DNA of 64,000 nt from Castanea sativa (taxonomy: Eukaryota > Streptophyta > Magnoliopsida > Fagales > Fagaceae): NCBI RefSeq assembly GCF_040712315.1, contig NC_134013.1, positions 91,890,001-91,954,000 of the forward strand, given 5' to 3'. Position numbers and translations under genes: made by a program. Of the stretch, positions 7,951-23,700 are shown piece after piece; the stretch's first letter is position 1, and every line of letters begins with the position of its first letter. The notes under the pieces are model-generated. The model did not search any database, was not told the DNA's origin, and saw only the letters and a list, made by a program, of their open reading frames with translations.

Positions 7951-10900
7951 AACAGTAACTTCAAATGTTAATTTCCCCAAAGTAGGAGGTCCGAGGACCC
8001 GGCATAACAAAGGTTCTGTTTAACAAATGACAAGACATCAATTTCCACAAGGTTTGTGGTCCGAGGACTACACTTAACCAAGTTTCTGTTTGATTCTTAA
8101 GAACAATAACTTCAAATGTTAATTTCCCAAAAGTAGGAGGTCTGAGGACCCGGCATAACAAAGGTTCTGTTTAACAAATGACAAGACATCAATTTCTACA
8201 AGGTTTGTGGTCCGAGGACTACACTTAACCAAGTTTCTGTTTGATTCTTAAGAACAGTAACTTCAAATGTTAATTTCCCCAAAGTAGGAGGTCCGAGGAC
8301 CCGGCATAACTAAGGTTCTGTTTAACAAATGACAAGACATCAATTTCCACAAGGTTTGTGGCCCGAGGATTACACTTAACCAAGTTTCTGTTTGATTCTT
8401 AAGAACAGTAACTTCAAATGTTAATTTCCCCAAAGTAGGAGGTCCGAGGACCCGTCATAACTAAGGTTCCGTTTAACAAATGACAAGACATCAATTTCCA
8501 CAAGGTTTATGGTCCGAGGACTACACTTAACCAAGTTTCGTTTGATTCTTAAGAACAAGAACTTCAAATGTTAATTTCCCCAAAGTAGGAGGTCCGAGGA
8601 CCCGCATAACTAAGGTTCTGTTTTACAAATGACAAGACATCAATTTCCACAAGGTTTGTGGTCCGAGGACTACACTTAACCAAGTTTCGTTTGATTCTTA
8701 AGAACAAGAACTTCAAATGTTAATTTCCCCAAAGTAGGAGGTCCGAGGACCCGCATAACTAAGGTTCTGTTTGACAAATGACAAAACATCAATTTCCACA
8801 AGGTTTGTGGTCCGAGGACTACACTTAACCAAGTTTCGTTTGATTCTTAAGAACAAGAACTTCAAATGTTAATTTCCCCAAAGTAGGAGGTCCGAGGACC
8901 CGCATAACTAAGGTTCTGTTTAACAAATGACAAGACATCAATTTCCACAAGGTTTGTGGTCCGAGGACTACACTTAACCAAGTTTCGTTTGATTCTTAAG
9001 AACAAGAACTTCAAATGTTAATTTCCCCAAAGTAGGAGGTCCGAGGACCCGCATAACTAAGGTTCTGTTTAACAAATGACAAGACATCAATTTCCACAAG
9101 GTTTGTGGTCCGAGGACTACACTTAACCAAGTTTCGTTTGATTCTTAAGAACAAGAACTTCAAATGTTAATTTCCCCAAAGTAGGAGGTCCGAGGACCCG
9201 CATAACTAAGGTTCCGTTTAACAAATGACAAGACATCAATTTCCACAAGGTTTGTGGTCCGAGGACTACACTTAACCAAGTTTCGTTTGATTCTTAAGAA
9301 CAAGAACTTCAAATGTTAATTTCTCCAAAGTAGGAGGTCCGAGGACCCGGCATAACTAAGGTTCTGTTTAACAAATGACAAGACATCAATTACCACAAGG
9401 TTTGTGGTCCGAGGACTACACTTAACCAAGTTTCGTTTGATTCTTAAGAACAAGAACTTCAAATGTTAATTTCCCCAAAGTAGGAGGTCCGAGGACCCGG
9501 CATAACTAAGGTTCCGTTTAACAAATGACAAGACATCAATTTCCACAAGGTTTGTGGTCCGAGGACTACACTTAACCAAGTTTCGTTTGATTCTTAAGAA
9601 CAAGAACTTCAAATGTTAATTTCCCCAAAGTAGGAGGTCCGAGGACCCGCAAAACAAAGGGTATGTTTAAAAAATGACAAGACATCAATTTCCACAAGGT
9701 TTGTGGCCGAGGACTACACTTAACCAAGTTTCGTTTGATTCTTAAGAACAAGAACTTCAAATGTTAATTCTCCCAAAGTAGGAGGTCCGAGGACCCGGCA
9801 TAACTAAGGTTCTGTTTAACAAATGACAAAACATCAATTTCCACAAGGTTTGTGGTCCGAGGACTACACTTAACCAAGTTTCTGTTTGATTCTTAAGAAC
9901 AGTAACTTCAAATGTTAATTTCCTCAAAGTAGGAGGTCTGAGGACCCGGCATAACTAAGGTTCTGTTTAACAAATGACAAGACATCAATTTCCACAAGGT
10001 TTGTGGTCCGAGGACTACACTTAACCAAGTTTCTGTTTGATTCTTAAGAACAGTAACTTCAAATGTTAATTTTCCCAAAGTAGGAGGTCCGAGGACCCGG
10101 CATAACTAAGGTTCTGTTTAACAAATGACAAAACATCAATTTCCACAAGGTTTGTGGTCCGAGGACTACACTTAACCAAGTTTCTGTTTGATTCTTAAGA
10201 ACAGTAACTTCAAATGTTAATTTTCCCAAAGTAGGAGGTCCGAGGACCCGGCATAACTAAGGTTCTGTTTAACAAATGACAAGACATCAATTTCCCCAAC
10301 GTTTGTGGTCCGAGGACTACAATTAACCAAGTTTCTGTTTGATTCTTAAGAACATTAACTTCAAATGTTAATTTTCCCAAAGTAGGAGGTCCGAGGACCC
10401 GGCATAACTAAGGTTCTGTTTAACAAATGACAAGACATCAATTTCCACAAGGTTTGTGGTCCGAGGACTACACTTAACCAAGTTTCTGTTTGATTCTTAA
10501 GAACAGTAACTTCAAATGTTAATTTCCCCAACGTTGGAGGTCCGAGGACCCGGCATAACTAAGGTTCTTTTTAACAAATGACAAGACATCAATTTCCACA
10601 AGGTTTGTGGTCCGAGGACTACACTTAACCAAGTTTCGTTTGATTCTTAAGAACAAGAACTTCAAATGTTAATTTCCCCAAAGTAGGAGGTCCGAGGACC
10701 CGCATAACTAAGGTTCTTTTTAACAAATGACAAGACATGAATTTCCACAAGGTTTGTGGTCCGAGGACTACACTTAACCAAGTTTCGTTTGATTCTTAAG
10801 AACAAGAACTTCAAATGTTAATTTCCCCAAAGTAGGAGGTCCGAGGACCCGCATAACTAAGGTTCCGTTTAACAAATGACAAGACATCAATTTCCACAAG

Positions 10901-13900
10901 GTTTGTGGTCCGAGGACTACACTTAACCAAGTTTCGTTTGATTCTTAAGAACAAGAACTTCAAATGTTAATTTTCCCAAAGTAGGAGGTCCGAGGACCCG
11001 CATAACTAAGGTTCCGTTTAACAAATGACAAGACATCAATTTCCACAAGGTTTGTGGTCCGAGGACTACACTTAACCAAGTTTCGTTTGATTCTTAAGAA
11101 CAAGAACTTCAAATGTTAATTTCCCCAAAGTAGGAGGTCCGAGGACCCGCATAACTAAGGTTCCGTTTAACAAATGACAAGACATCAATTTCCACAAGGT
11201 TTGTGGTCCGAGGACTACACTTAACCAAGTTTCGTTTGATTCTTAAGAACAAGAACTTCAAATGTTAATTTCCTCAAAGTAGGAGGTCCGAGGACCCGCA
11301 TAACTAAGGTTCCGTTTAACAAATGACAAGACATCAATTTCCACAAGGTTTGTGGTCCGAGGACTACACTTAACCAAGTTTCGTTTGATTCTTAAGAACA
11401 AGAACTTCAAATGTTAATTTTCCCAAAGTAGGAGGTCCGAGGACCCGCATAACTAAGGTTCCGTTTAACAAATGACAAGACATCAATTTCCACAAGGTTT
11501 GTGGTCCGAGGACTACACTTAACCAAGTTTCGTTTGATTCTTAAGAACAAGAACTTCAAATGTTAATTTCCCCAAAGTAGGAGGTCCGAGGACCCGCATA
11601 ACTAAGGTTCTGTTTAACAAATGACAAGACATCAATTTCCACAAGGTTTGTGGTCCGAGGACTACACTTAACCAAGTTTCGTTTGATTCTTAAGAACAAG
11701 AACTTCAAATGTTAATTTCCCCAAAGTAGGAGGTCCGAGGACCCGCATAACTAAGGTTCTGTTTAACAAATGACAAGACATCAATTTCCACAAGGTTTGT
11801 GGTCCGAGGACTACACTTAACCAAGTTTCGTTTGATTCTTAAGAACAAGAACTTCAAATGTTAATTTCCCCAAAGTAGGAGGTCCGAGGACCCGCATAAC
11901 TAAGGTTCGTTTAACAAATGACAAGACATCAATTTCCACAAGGTTTGTGGTCCGAGGACTACACTTAACCAAGTTTCGTTTGATTCTTAAGAACAAGAAC
12001 TTCAAATGTTAATTTCCCCAAAGTAGGAGGTCCGAGGACCCGCATAACTAAGGTTCCGTTTAACAAATGACAAAACATCAATTTCCACAAGGTTTGTGGT
12101 CCGAGGACTACACTTAACCAAGTTTCGTTTGATTCTTAAGAACAAGAACTTCAAATGTTAATTTCCTCAAAGTAGGAGGTCCGAGGACCCGCATAACTAA
12201 GGTTCCGTTTAACAAATGACAAGACATCAATTTCCACAAGGTTTGTGGTCCGAGGACTACACTTAACAAAGTTTCTGTTTGATTCTTAAGAACAGTAACT
12301 TCAAATGTTAATTTCCCTAAAGTAGGAGGTCTGAGGACCCGGCATAACTAAGGTTCTGTTTAACAAATGACAAAACATCAATTTCCACAAGGTTTGTGGT
12401 CCGAGGACTACACTTAACCAAGAATCATTTTGAATCTTAAGATAGGAAACTACAAATGTTAATTTCCTCAAAGTAGGAGGTCCGAGGACCCGGCATAACT
12501 AAGGTTCTGTTTAACAAATGACAAGACATCAATTTCCACAAGGTTTGTGGTCCGAGGACTACACTTAACCAAGTTTCTGTTTGATTCTTAAGAACAGTAA
12601 CTTCAAATGTTAATTTTCCCAAAGTAGGAGGTCCGAGGACCCGGCATAACTAAGGTTCTGTTTAACAAATGACAAAACATCAATTTCCACAAGGTTTGTG
12701 GTCCGAGGACTACACTTAACCAAGTTTCTGTTTGATTCTTAAGAACAGTAACTTCAAATGTTAATTTTCCCAAAGTAGGAGGTCCGAGGACCCGGCATAA
12801 CTAAGGTTCTGTTTAACAAATGACAAGACATCAATTTCCACAAGGTTTGTGGTCCGAGGACTACACTTAACCAAGTTTCCGTTTGATTCTTAAGAACAGT
12901 AACTTCAAATGTTAATTTTCCCAAAGTAGGAGGTCCGAGGACCCGGCATAACTAAGGTTCTGTTTAACAAATGACAAAACATCAATTTCCACAAGGTTTG
13001 TGGTCCGAGGACTACACTTAACCAAGTTTCAGTTTCTAAACAACAGAAACATCAAATGTTAATTTCCCCAAAGTAGGAGGTCTGAGGACCCGTCATTGCT
13101 AAGGTTCTGTTTAACAAATGACAAGACATCAATTTCCACAAGGTTTTTGGTCCGAGGACTACACTTAACCAAGTTTCGTTTGATTCTTAAGAACACAAAC
13201 TTCAAATGTTAATTTCCCCAAAGTAGGAGGTCCGAGGACCCGGCATAACTAAGGTTCTGTTTCACAAATGACAAGACATCAATTTCCACAAGGTTTGTGG
13301 TCCGAGGACTACACTTAACAAAGTTTCTGTTTGATTCTTAAGAACAGTAACTTCAAATGTTAATTTCCCTAAAGTAGGAGGTCTGAGGACCCGCATAACT
13401 AAGGTTCTTTTAACAAATGACAACACATCAATTTCCACAAGGTTTGTGGTCCGAGGACTACACTTAACCAAGTTTCGTTTGATTCTTAAGAACAAGAACT
13501 TCAAATGTTAATTTCCCCAAAGTAGGAGGTCCGAGGACCCGCATAACTAAGGTTCTGTTTAACAAATGACAAGACATCAATTTCCACAAGGTTTGTGGTC
13601 CGAGGACTACACTTAACCAAGTTTCGTTTGATTCTTAAGAACAAGAACTTCAAATGTTAATTTCACCAAAGTAGGAGCTCCGACTACCACGCATAACTAA
13701 GGTTCTTCTTAACAAATGACACGAAATAATTTTCAACAAGGTTTGTGGTCCGAGGACTACACTTAACCAAGTTTCGTTTGATTCTTAAGAACAAGAACTT
13801 CAAATGTTAATTTTCCCAAAGTAGGAGGTCCGAGGACCCGCATAACTAAGGTTCCGTTTAACAAATGACAAGACATCAATTTCCACAAGGTTTGTGGTCC

Positions 13901-16900
13901 GAGGACTACACTTAACCAAGTTTCGTTTGATTCTTAAGAACAAGAACTTCAAATGTTAATTTCCCCAAAGTAGGAGGTCCGAGGACCCGCATAACTAAGG
14001 TTCTCGTTTAACAAATGACAAGACATCAATTTCCACAAGGTTTGTGGTCCGAGGACTACACTTAACCAAGTTTCGTTTGATTCTTAAGAACAAGAACTTC
14101 AAATGTTAATTTCCCCAAAGTAGGAGGTCCGAGGACCCGCATAACTAAGGTTCTTTTAACAAATGACAAGACATCAATTTCCACAAGGTTTGTGGTCCGA
14201 GGACTACACTTAACCAAGTTTCGTTTGATTCTTAAGAACAAGAACTTCAAATGTTAATTTCCTCAAAGTAGGAGGTCCGAGGACCCGGCATAATTAAGGT
14301 TCTGTTTAACAAATGACAAGATATCAATTTCCACAAGGTTTGTGGTCCGAGTACTACACTTAACCAAGTTTCGTTTGATTCTTAAGAACAAGAACTTCAA
14401 ATGTTAATTTTCCCAAAGTAGGAGGTCCGAGGACCCGCATAACTAAGGTTCCGTTTAACAAATGACAAAACATCAATTTCCACAAGGTTTGTGGTCCGAG
14501 GACTACACTTAACCAAGTTTCGTTTGATTCTTAAGAACAAGAACTTCAAATGTTAATTTTCCCAAAGTAGGAGGTCCGAGGACCCGGCATAACTAAGGTT
14601 CTTTTTAACAAATGACAAGACATCAATTTCCACAAGGTTTGTGGTCCGAGGAGTACACTTAACCAAGTTATGTATGAATCAAAAGAACACTTCATTAAAA
14701 TGTTAAGTTTCCCAAAGTTGGAGGTCTGAGGACCCGCATAACTAAGGTTCTTTTAACAAATGACAAAACATCAATTTCCACAAGGTTTGTGGTCCGAGGA
14801 CTACACTTAACCAATTTTAAGTTTGATTATAATTTTGATTATCTTCAAATGTTAATTTCCCCAAAGTAGGAGGTCCGAGGACCCGGCATAACTAAGGTTC
14901 TTTTTAACAAATGACAAGACATCAATTTCCACAAGGTTTGTGGTCCGAGGAGTACACTTAACCAAGTTCTGTTTGATTCTTAAGAACAGTAACTTCAAAT
15001 GTTAATTTCTCCAAAGTAGGAGGTCCGAGGACCCGCATAACTAAGGTTCTTTTTAACAAATGACAAGACATCAATTTCCACAAGGTTTGTGGTCCGAGGA
15101 CTACACTTAACCAAGTTTCGTTTGATTCTTAAGAACAAGAACTTCAAATGTTAATTTCCCCAAAGTAGGAGGTCCGAGGACCCGCATAACTAAGGTTCTG
15201 TTTTAAAAAATGACAAGACATCAATTTCCACAAGGTTTGTGGTCCGAGGACTACACTTAACCAAGTTTCGTTTGATTCTTAAGAACAAGAACTTCAAATG
15301 TTAATTTCCCCAAAGTAGGAGGTCCGAGGACCCGCATAACTAAGGTTCTGTTTTACAAATGACAAGACATCAATTTGCACAAGGTTTGTGGTCCGAGGAC
15401 TACACTTAACCAAGTTTCGTTTGATTCTTAAGAACAAGAACTTCAAATGTTAATTTCCCCAAAGTAGGAGGTCCGAGGACCCGCATAACTAAGGTTCTGT
15501 TTTAAAAAATGACAAGACATCAATTTCCACAAGGTTTGTGGTCCGAGGACTACACTTAACCAAGTTTCGTTTGATTCTTAAGAACAAGAACTTCAAATGT
15601 TAATTTTCCCAAAGTAGGAGGTCCGAGGACCCGCATAACTAAGGTTCTGTTTTACAAATGACAAGACATCAATTTGCACAAGGTTTGTGGTCCGAGGACT
15701 ACACTTAACCAAGTTTCGTTTGATTCTTAAGAACAAGAACTTCAAATGTTAATTTCCCCAAAGTAGGAGGTCCGAGGACCCGCATAACTAAGGTTCTGTT
15801 TAACAAATGACAAGACATCAATTTCCACAAGGTTTGTGGTCCGAGGACTACACTTAACCAAGTTTCGTTTGATTCTTAAGAACAAGAACTTCAAATGTTA
15901 ATTTCCCAAAGTAGGAGGTCCGAGGACCCGCATAACTAAGGTTCTGTTTAACAAATGACAAGACATCAATTTCCACAAGGTTTGTGGTCCGAGGACTACA
16001 CTTAACCAAGTTTCGTTTGATTCTTAAGAACAAGAACTTCAAATGTTAATTTCCCCAAAGTAGGAGGTCCGAGGACCCGCATAACTAAGGTTCTGTTTAA
16101 CAAATGACAAGACATCAATTTCCACAAGGTTTGTGGTCCGAGGACTACACTTAACCAAGTTTCGTTTGATTCTTAAGAACAAGAACTTCAAATGTTAATT
16201 TCCCCAAAGTAGGAGGTCCGAGGACCCGCATAACTAAGGTTCTGTTTAACAAATGACAAGACATGAATTTCCACAAGGTTTGTGGTCCGAGGACTACACT
16301 TAACCAAGTTTCGTTTGATTCTTAAGAACAAGAACTTCAAATGTTAATTTCCCCAAAGTAGGAGGTCCGAGGACCCGCATAACTAAGGTTCTTTTTATCT
16401 AATGACAAGACATCAATTTCCACAAGGTTTGTGGTCCGAGGACTACACTTAACCAAGTTTCGTTTGATTCTTAAGAACAAGAACTTCAAATGTTAATTTC
16501 CCCAAAGTAGGAGGTCCGAGGACCCGCATAACTAAGGTTCTGTTTAACAAATGACAAGACATCAATTTCCACAAGGTTTGTGGTCCGAGGACTACACTTA
16601 ACCAAGTTTCGTTTGATTCTTAAGAACAAGAACTTCAAATGTTAATTTCCTCAAAGTAGGAGGTCCGAGGACCCGCATAACTAAGGTTCTGTTTAACAAA
16701 TGACAAGACATCAATTTCCACAAGGTTTGTGGTCCGAGGACTACACTTAACCAAGTTTCGTTTGATTCTTAAGAACAAGAACTTCAAATGTTAATTTTCC
16801 CAAAGTAGGAGGTCCGAGGACCCGCATAACTAAGGTTCTTTTAACAAATGACAAAACATCAATTTCCACAAGGTTTGTGGTCCGAGGACTACACTTAACC

Positions 16901-17790
16901 AAGTTTCGTTTGATTCTTAAGAACAAGAACTTCAAATGTTAATTTTCCCAAAGTAGGAGGTCCGAGGACCCGCATAACTAAGGTTCTGTTTAACAAATGA
17001 CAAGACATCAATTTCCACAAGGTTTGTGGTCCGAGGACTACACTTAACCAAGTTTCGTTTGATTCTTAAGAACAAGAACTTCAAATGTTAATTTTCCCAA
17101 ACCAGGAGGACAGAGGACCCGGCATAACTAAGGTTCTGTTTAACAAATGACAAAACATCAATTTCCACAAGGTTTGTGGTCCGAGGACTACACTTAACCA
17201 AGTTTCTGTTTGATTCTTAAGAACATTAACTTCAAATATTAATTTTCCCAAAGTAGGAGGTCCGAGGACCCGGCATAACTAAGGTTCTCGTTTAACAAAT
17301 GACAAGACATCAATTTCCACAAGGTTTGTGGTCCGAGGACTACACTTAACCAAGTTTCGTTTGATTCTTAAGAACAGTCACTTCAAAGGTTAATGTTCCC
17401 CAAGTAGGAGGTCCGAGGACCCGGCATAACTAAGGTTCTGTTTAACAAATGACAAAACATCAATTTCCACAAGGTTTGTGGTCCGAGGACTACACTTAAC
17501 CAAGTTTCTGTTTGATTCTTAAGAACATTAACTTCAAATGTTAATTTCCTCAAAGTAGGAGGTCTGAGGACCCGGCATAACTAAGGTTCTGTTTAACAAA
17601 TGACAAGACATCAATTTCCACAAGGTTTGTGGTCCGAGGACTACACTTAACCAAGTTTCTGTTTGATTCTTAAGAACAGTAACTTCAAATGTTAATTTCC
17701 CCAAAGTAGGAGGTCCGAGGACCCGCATAACTAAGGTTCCGTTTAACAAATGACAAGACATCAATTTCCACAAGGTTTGTGGTCCGAGGA
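7850..17790 (+). repeat. Satellite edge zone: alternating CAGT and AAG subfamilies
   Basis: The diagnostic site is the trinucleotide after AAGAAC. CAGT-type monomers (151 bp) occupy about 7850-8530, 9881-10630, 12271-13480 and 17201-17790. AAG-type monomers (149-150 bp, with TTTCGTTTG and usually CCCGCATAA) fill most of the gaps. This zone also holds most of the strongly divergent units, at about 12421, 13021, 13670, 14670 and 14815. The mosaic suggests repeated unequal exchange at the edge. Confidence 0.8.
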
Positions 17791-20700
17791 CTACACTTAA
17801 CCAAGTTTCGTTTGATTCTTAAGAACAAGAACTTCAAATGTTAATTTCCCCAAAGTAGTAGGTCTGAGGACCGGCATAAATAATGTTCTTTTTAACAAAT
17901 GACAAGACATCAATTTCCACAAGGTTTGTGGTCCGAGGACTACACTTAACCAAGTTTCGTTTGATTCTTAAGAACAAGAACTTCAAATGTTAATTTTCCC
18001 AAAGTAGGAGGTCCGAGGACCCGCATAACTAAGGTTCTGTTTAACAAATGACAAGACATCAATTTCCACAAGGTTTGTGGTCCGAGGACTACACTTAACC
18101 AAGTTTCGTTTGATTCTTAAGAACAAGAACTTCAAATGTTAATTTCCCCAAAGTAGGAGGTCCGAGGACCCGCATAACTAAGGTTCCGTTTAACAAATGA
18201 CAAGACATCAATTTCCACAAGGTTTGTGGTCCGAGGACTACACTTAACCAAGTTTCGTTTGATTCTTAAGAACAAGAACTTCAAATGTTAATTTCCCCAA
18301 AGTAGGAGGTCCGAGGACCGGCATAACTAAGGTTCTGTTTAACAAATGACAAAACATCAATTTCCACAAGGTTTGTGGTCCGAGGACTACACTTAACCAA
18401 GTTTCGTTTGATTCTTAAGAACAAGAACTTCAAATGTTAATTTCCTCAAAGTAGGAGGTCCGGGGACCCGCATAACTAAGGTTCTGTTTAACAAATGACA
18501 AGACATCAATTTCCACAAGGTTTGTGGTCCGAGGACTACACTTAACCAAGTTTCGTTTGATTCTTAAGAACAAGAACTTCAAATGTTAATTTTCCCAAAG
18601 TAGGAGGTCCGAGGACCCGCATAACTAAGGTTCTGTTTAACAAATGACAAAACATCAATTTCCACAAGGTTTGTGGTCCGAGGACTACACTTAACCAAGT
18701 TTCGTTTGATTCTTAAGAACAAGAACTTCAAATGTTAATTTTCCCAAAGTAGGAGGTCCGAGGACCCGCATAACTAAGGTTCTGTTTAACAAATGACAAG
18801 ACATCAATTTCCACAAGGTTTGTGGTCCGAGGACTACACTTAACCAAGTTTCGTTTGATTCTTAAGAACAAGAACTTCAAATGTTAATTTTCCCAAAGTA
18901 GGAGGTCCGAGGACCCGCATAACTAAGGTTCTTTTACCAAATGACAACACATCAATTTCCACAAGGTTTGTGGTCCGAGGACTACACTTAACCAAGTTTC
19001 GTTTGATTCTTAAGAACAAGAACTTCAAATGTTAATTTCCCCAAAGTAGGAGGTCCGAGGACCCGCATAACTAAGGTTCTGTTTAACAAATGACAAGACA
19101 TCAATTTCCACAAGGTTTGTGGTCCGAGGACTACACTTAACCAAGTTTCGTTTGATTCTTAAGAACAAGAACTTCAAATGTTAATTTCCCCAAAGTAGGA
19201 GGTCCGAGGACCCGCATAACTAAGGTTCTTTTTAACAAATGACAAGACATCAATTTCCACAAGGTTTGTGGTCCGAGGACTACACTTAACCAAGTTTCGT
19301 TTGATTCTTAAGAACAAGAACTTCAAATGTTAATTTCCCCAAAGTAGGAGGTCCGAGGACCCGCATAACTAAGGTTCCGTTTAACAAATGACAAGACATC
19401 AATTTCCACAAGGTTTGTGGTCCGAGGACTACACTTAACCAAGTTTCGTTTGATTCTTAAGAACAAGAACTTCAAATGTTAATTTCCCCAAAGTAGGAGG
19501 TCCGAGGACCCGCATAACTAAGGTTCTGTTTAACAAATGACAAGACATCAATTTCCACAAGGTTTGTGGTCCGAGGACTACACTTAACCAAGTTTCGTTT
19601 GATTCTTAAGAACAAGAACTTCAAATGTTAATTTCCCCAAAGTAGGAGGTCCGAGGACCCGCATAACTAAGGTTCCGTTTAACAAATGACAAGACATCAA
19701 TTTCCACAAGGTTTGTGGTCCGAGGACTACACTTAACCAAGTTTCGTTTGATTCTTAAGAACAAGAACTTCAAATGTTAATTTCCCCAAAGTAGGAGGTC
19801 CGAGGACCCGCATAACTAAGGTTCTGTTTAACAAATGACAAGACATCAATTTCCACAAGGTTTGTGGTCCGAGGACTACACTTAACCAAGTTTCGTTTGA
19901 TTCTTAAGAACAAGAACTTCAAATGTTAATTTCCCCAAAGTAGGAGGTCCGAGGACCCGCATAACTAAGGTTCTGTTTAACAAATGACAAGACATAAATT
20001 ACCACAAGTTTTGTGTTCCGAGGACTACACTTAACCAAGTTTCGTTTGATTCTTAAGAACAAGAACTTCAAATGTTAATTTTCCCAAAGTAGGAGGTCCG
20101 AGGACCCGCATAACTAAGGTTCTGTTTAACAAATGACAAGACATCAATTTCCACAAGGTTTGTTGTCCGAGGACTACACTTAACCAAGTTTCATTATCAT
20201 TCTTAAGAACAAGAACTTCAAATGTTAATTTCCCCAAAGTAGGAGGTCCGAGGACCCGCATAACTAAGGTTCTGTTTAACAAATGACAAGACATCAATTT
20301 CCACAAGGTTTGTGGTCCGAGGACTACACTTAACCAAGTTTCGTTTGATTCTTAAGAACAAGAACTTCAAATGTTAATTTCCCCAAAGTAGGAGGTCCGA
20401 GGACCCGCATAACTAATGTTCTTTTTAACTAATGACAAGACATGAATTTTCACAAGGTTTGTGGTCCGAGGACTACACTTAACCAAGTTTCGTTTGATTC
20501 TTAAGAACAAGAACTTCAAATGTTAATTTCCCCAAAGTAGGAGGTCCGAGGACCCGCATAACTAAGGTTCTGTTTAACAAATGACAAGACATCAATTTCC
20601 ACAAGGTTTGTGGTCCGAGGACTACACTTAACCAAGTTTCGTTTGATTCTTAAGAACAAGAACTTCAAATGTTAATTTCCCCAAAGTAGGAGGTCCGAGG

Positions 20701-23700
20701 ACCCGGCATAACTAAGGTTCTGTTTAACAAATGACAAGACATCAATTTCCACAAGGTTTGTGGTCCGAGGACTACACTTAACCAAGTTTCGTTTGATTCT
20801 TAAGAACAAGAACTTCAAATGTTAATTTTCCCCAAAGTAGGAGGTCCGAGGACCCGCATAACTAAGGTTCCGTTTAACAAATGACAAGACATCAATTTCC
20901 ACAAGGTTTGTGGTCCGAGGACTACACTTAACCAAGTTTCGTTTGATTCTTAAGAACAAGAACTTCAAATGTTAATTTTCCCAAAGTTGGAGGTCCGAGG
21001 ACACCCCATAACTAAGGTTCTGATTAACAAATGACAAGACATCAATAACCACAAGGTTTGTGGGCCGTGGACTACACTTAACCAAGTTTCGTTTGATTCT
21101 TAAGAACAAGAACTTCAAATGTTAATTTCCCCAAAGTAGGAGGTCCGAGGACCCGCATAACTAAGGTTCCGTTTAACAAATGACAAGACATCAATTTCCA
21201 CAAGGTTTGTGGTCCGAGGACTACACTTAACCAAGTTTCAGTTTGATTCTTAAGAACAGTAACTTCAAATGTTAATTTTCCCAAAGTAGGAGGTCCGAGG
21301 ACCCGGCATAACTAAGGTTCTTTTTAACAAATGACAAGACATCAATTTCCACAAGGTTTGTGGTCCGAGGACTACACTTAACCAAGTTTTTTTTTATTCT
21401 TAAGAACAAGAACTTCAAATGTTAATTTCCCCAAAGTAGGAGGTCCGAGGACCCGCATAACTAAGGTTCTTTTAACAAATGACAAGACATCAATTTCCAC
21501 AAGGTTTGTGGTCCGAGGACTACACTTAACCAAGTTTCGTTTGATTCTTAAGAACAAGAACTTCAAATGTTAATTTTCCCAAAGTAGGAGGTCCGAGGAC
21601 CCGGCATAACTAAGGTTCTTTTTCACAAATGACAAGACATCAATTTCCACAAGGTTTGTGGTCCGAGGACTACACTTAACCAAGTTTCGTTTGATTCTTA
21701 AGAACAAGAACTTCAAATGTTAATTTCCCCAAAGTAGGAGGTCCGAGGACCCGCATAACTAAGGTTCTGTTTAACAAATGACAAGACATCAATTTCCACA
21801 AGGTTTGTGGTCCGAGGACTACACTTAACCAAGTTTCGTTTGATTCTTAAGAACAAGAACTTCAAATGTTAATTTCCCCAAAGTAGGAGGTCCGAGGACC
21901 CGCATAACTAAGGTTCTGTTTAACAAATGACAAGACATCAATTTCCACAAGGTTTGTGGTCCGAGGACTACACTTAACCAAGTTTCGTTTGATTCTTAAG
22001 AACAAGAACTTCAAATGTTAATTTCCCCAAAGTAGGAGGTCCGAGGACCCGCATAACTAAGGTTCTGTTTAACAAATGACAAGACATCAATTTCCACAAG
22101 GTTTGTGGTCCGAGGACTACACTTAACCAAGTTTCGTTTGATTCTTAAGAACAAGAACTTCAAATGTTAATTTCCCCAAAGTAGGAGGTCCGAGGACCCG
22201 CATAACTAAGGTTCTGTTTAACAAATGACAAGACATCAATTTCCACAAGGTTTGTGGTCCGAGGACTACACTTAACCAAGTTTCGTTTGATTCTTAAGAA
22301 CAAGAACTTCAAATGTTAATTTCCCCAAAGTAGGAGGTCCGAGGACCCGCATAACTAAGGTTCTTTTTAACAAATGACAAGACATCAATTTCCACAAGGT
22401 TTGTGGTCCGAGGACTACACTTAACCAAGTTTCGTTTGATTCTTAAGAACAAGAACTTCAAATGTTAATTTCCCCAAAGTAGGAGGTCCGAGGACCCGCA
22501 TAACTAAGGTTCCGTTTAACAAATGACAAGACATCAATTTCCACAAGGTTTGTGGTCCGAGGACTACACTTAACCAAGTTTCGTTTGATTCTTAAGAACA
22601 AGAACTTCAAATGTTAATTTCCCCAAAGTAGGAGGTCCGAGGACCCGCATAACTAAGGTTCTTTTTAACAAATGACAAGACATCAATTTCCACAAGGTTT
22701 GTGGTCCGAGGACTACACTTAACCAAGTTTCGTTTGATTCTTAAGAACAAGAACTTCAAATGTTAATTTCCCCAAAGTAGGAGGTCCGAGGACCCGCATA
22801 ACTAAGGTTCTTTTTCACAAATGACAAGACATCAATTTCCACAAGGTTTGTGGTCCGAGGACTACACTTAACCAAGTTTCGTTTGATTCTTAAGAACAAG
22901 AACTTCAAATGTTAATTTCCCCAAAGTAGGAGGTCCGAGGACCCGCATAACTAAGGTTCTGTTTCACAAATGACAAGACATCAATTTCAACAAGGTTTGT
23001 GGTCCGAGAACTACACTTAACCAAGTTTCGTTTGATTCTTAAGAACAAGAACTTCAAATGTAATTTTCCCCAAAGTAGGAGGTCCGAGGACCCGCATAAC
23101 TAAGGTTCCGTTTAACAAATGACAAGACATCAATTTCCACAAGGTTTGTGGTCCGAGGACTACACTTAACCAAGTTTCGTTTGATTCTTAAGAACAAGAA
23201 CTTCAAATGTTAATTTTCCCAAAGTAGGAGGTCCGAGGACCCGGCATAACTGAGGTTCTGTTTAACAAATGACAAGACATCAATTTCCACAAGGTTTGTG
23301 GTCCGAGGACTACACTTAACCAAGTTTCGTTTGATTCTTAAGAACAAGAACTTCAAATGTTAATTTTCCCAAAGTAGGAGGTCCGAGGACCCGCATAACT
23401 AAGGTCTCCGTTAAACAAATGACAAGACATCAATTTCCACAAGGTTTGTGGTCCGAGGACTACACTTAACCAAGTTTCGTTTGATTCTTAAGAACAAGAA
23501 CTTCAAATGTTAATTTCCCCAAAGTAGGAGGTCCGAGGACCCGCATAACTAAGGTTCTCGTTTAACAAATGACAAGACATCAATTTCCACAAGGTTTGTG
23601 GTCCGAGGACTACACTTAACCAAGTTTCGTTTGATTCTTAAGAACAAGAACTTCAAATGTTAATTTCCCCAAAGTAGGAGGTCCGAGGACCCGCATAACT

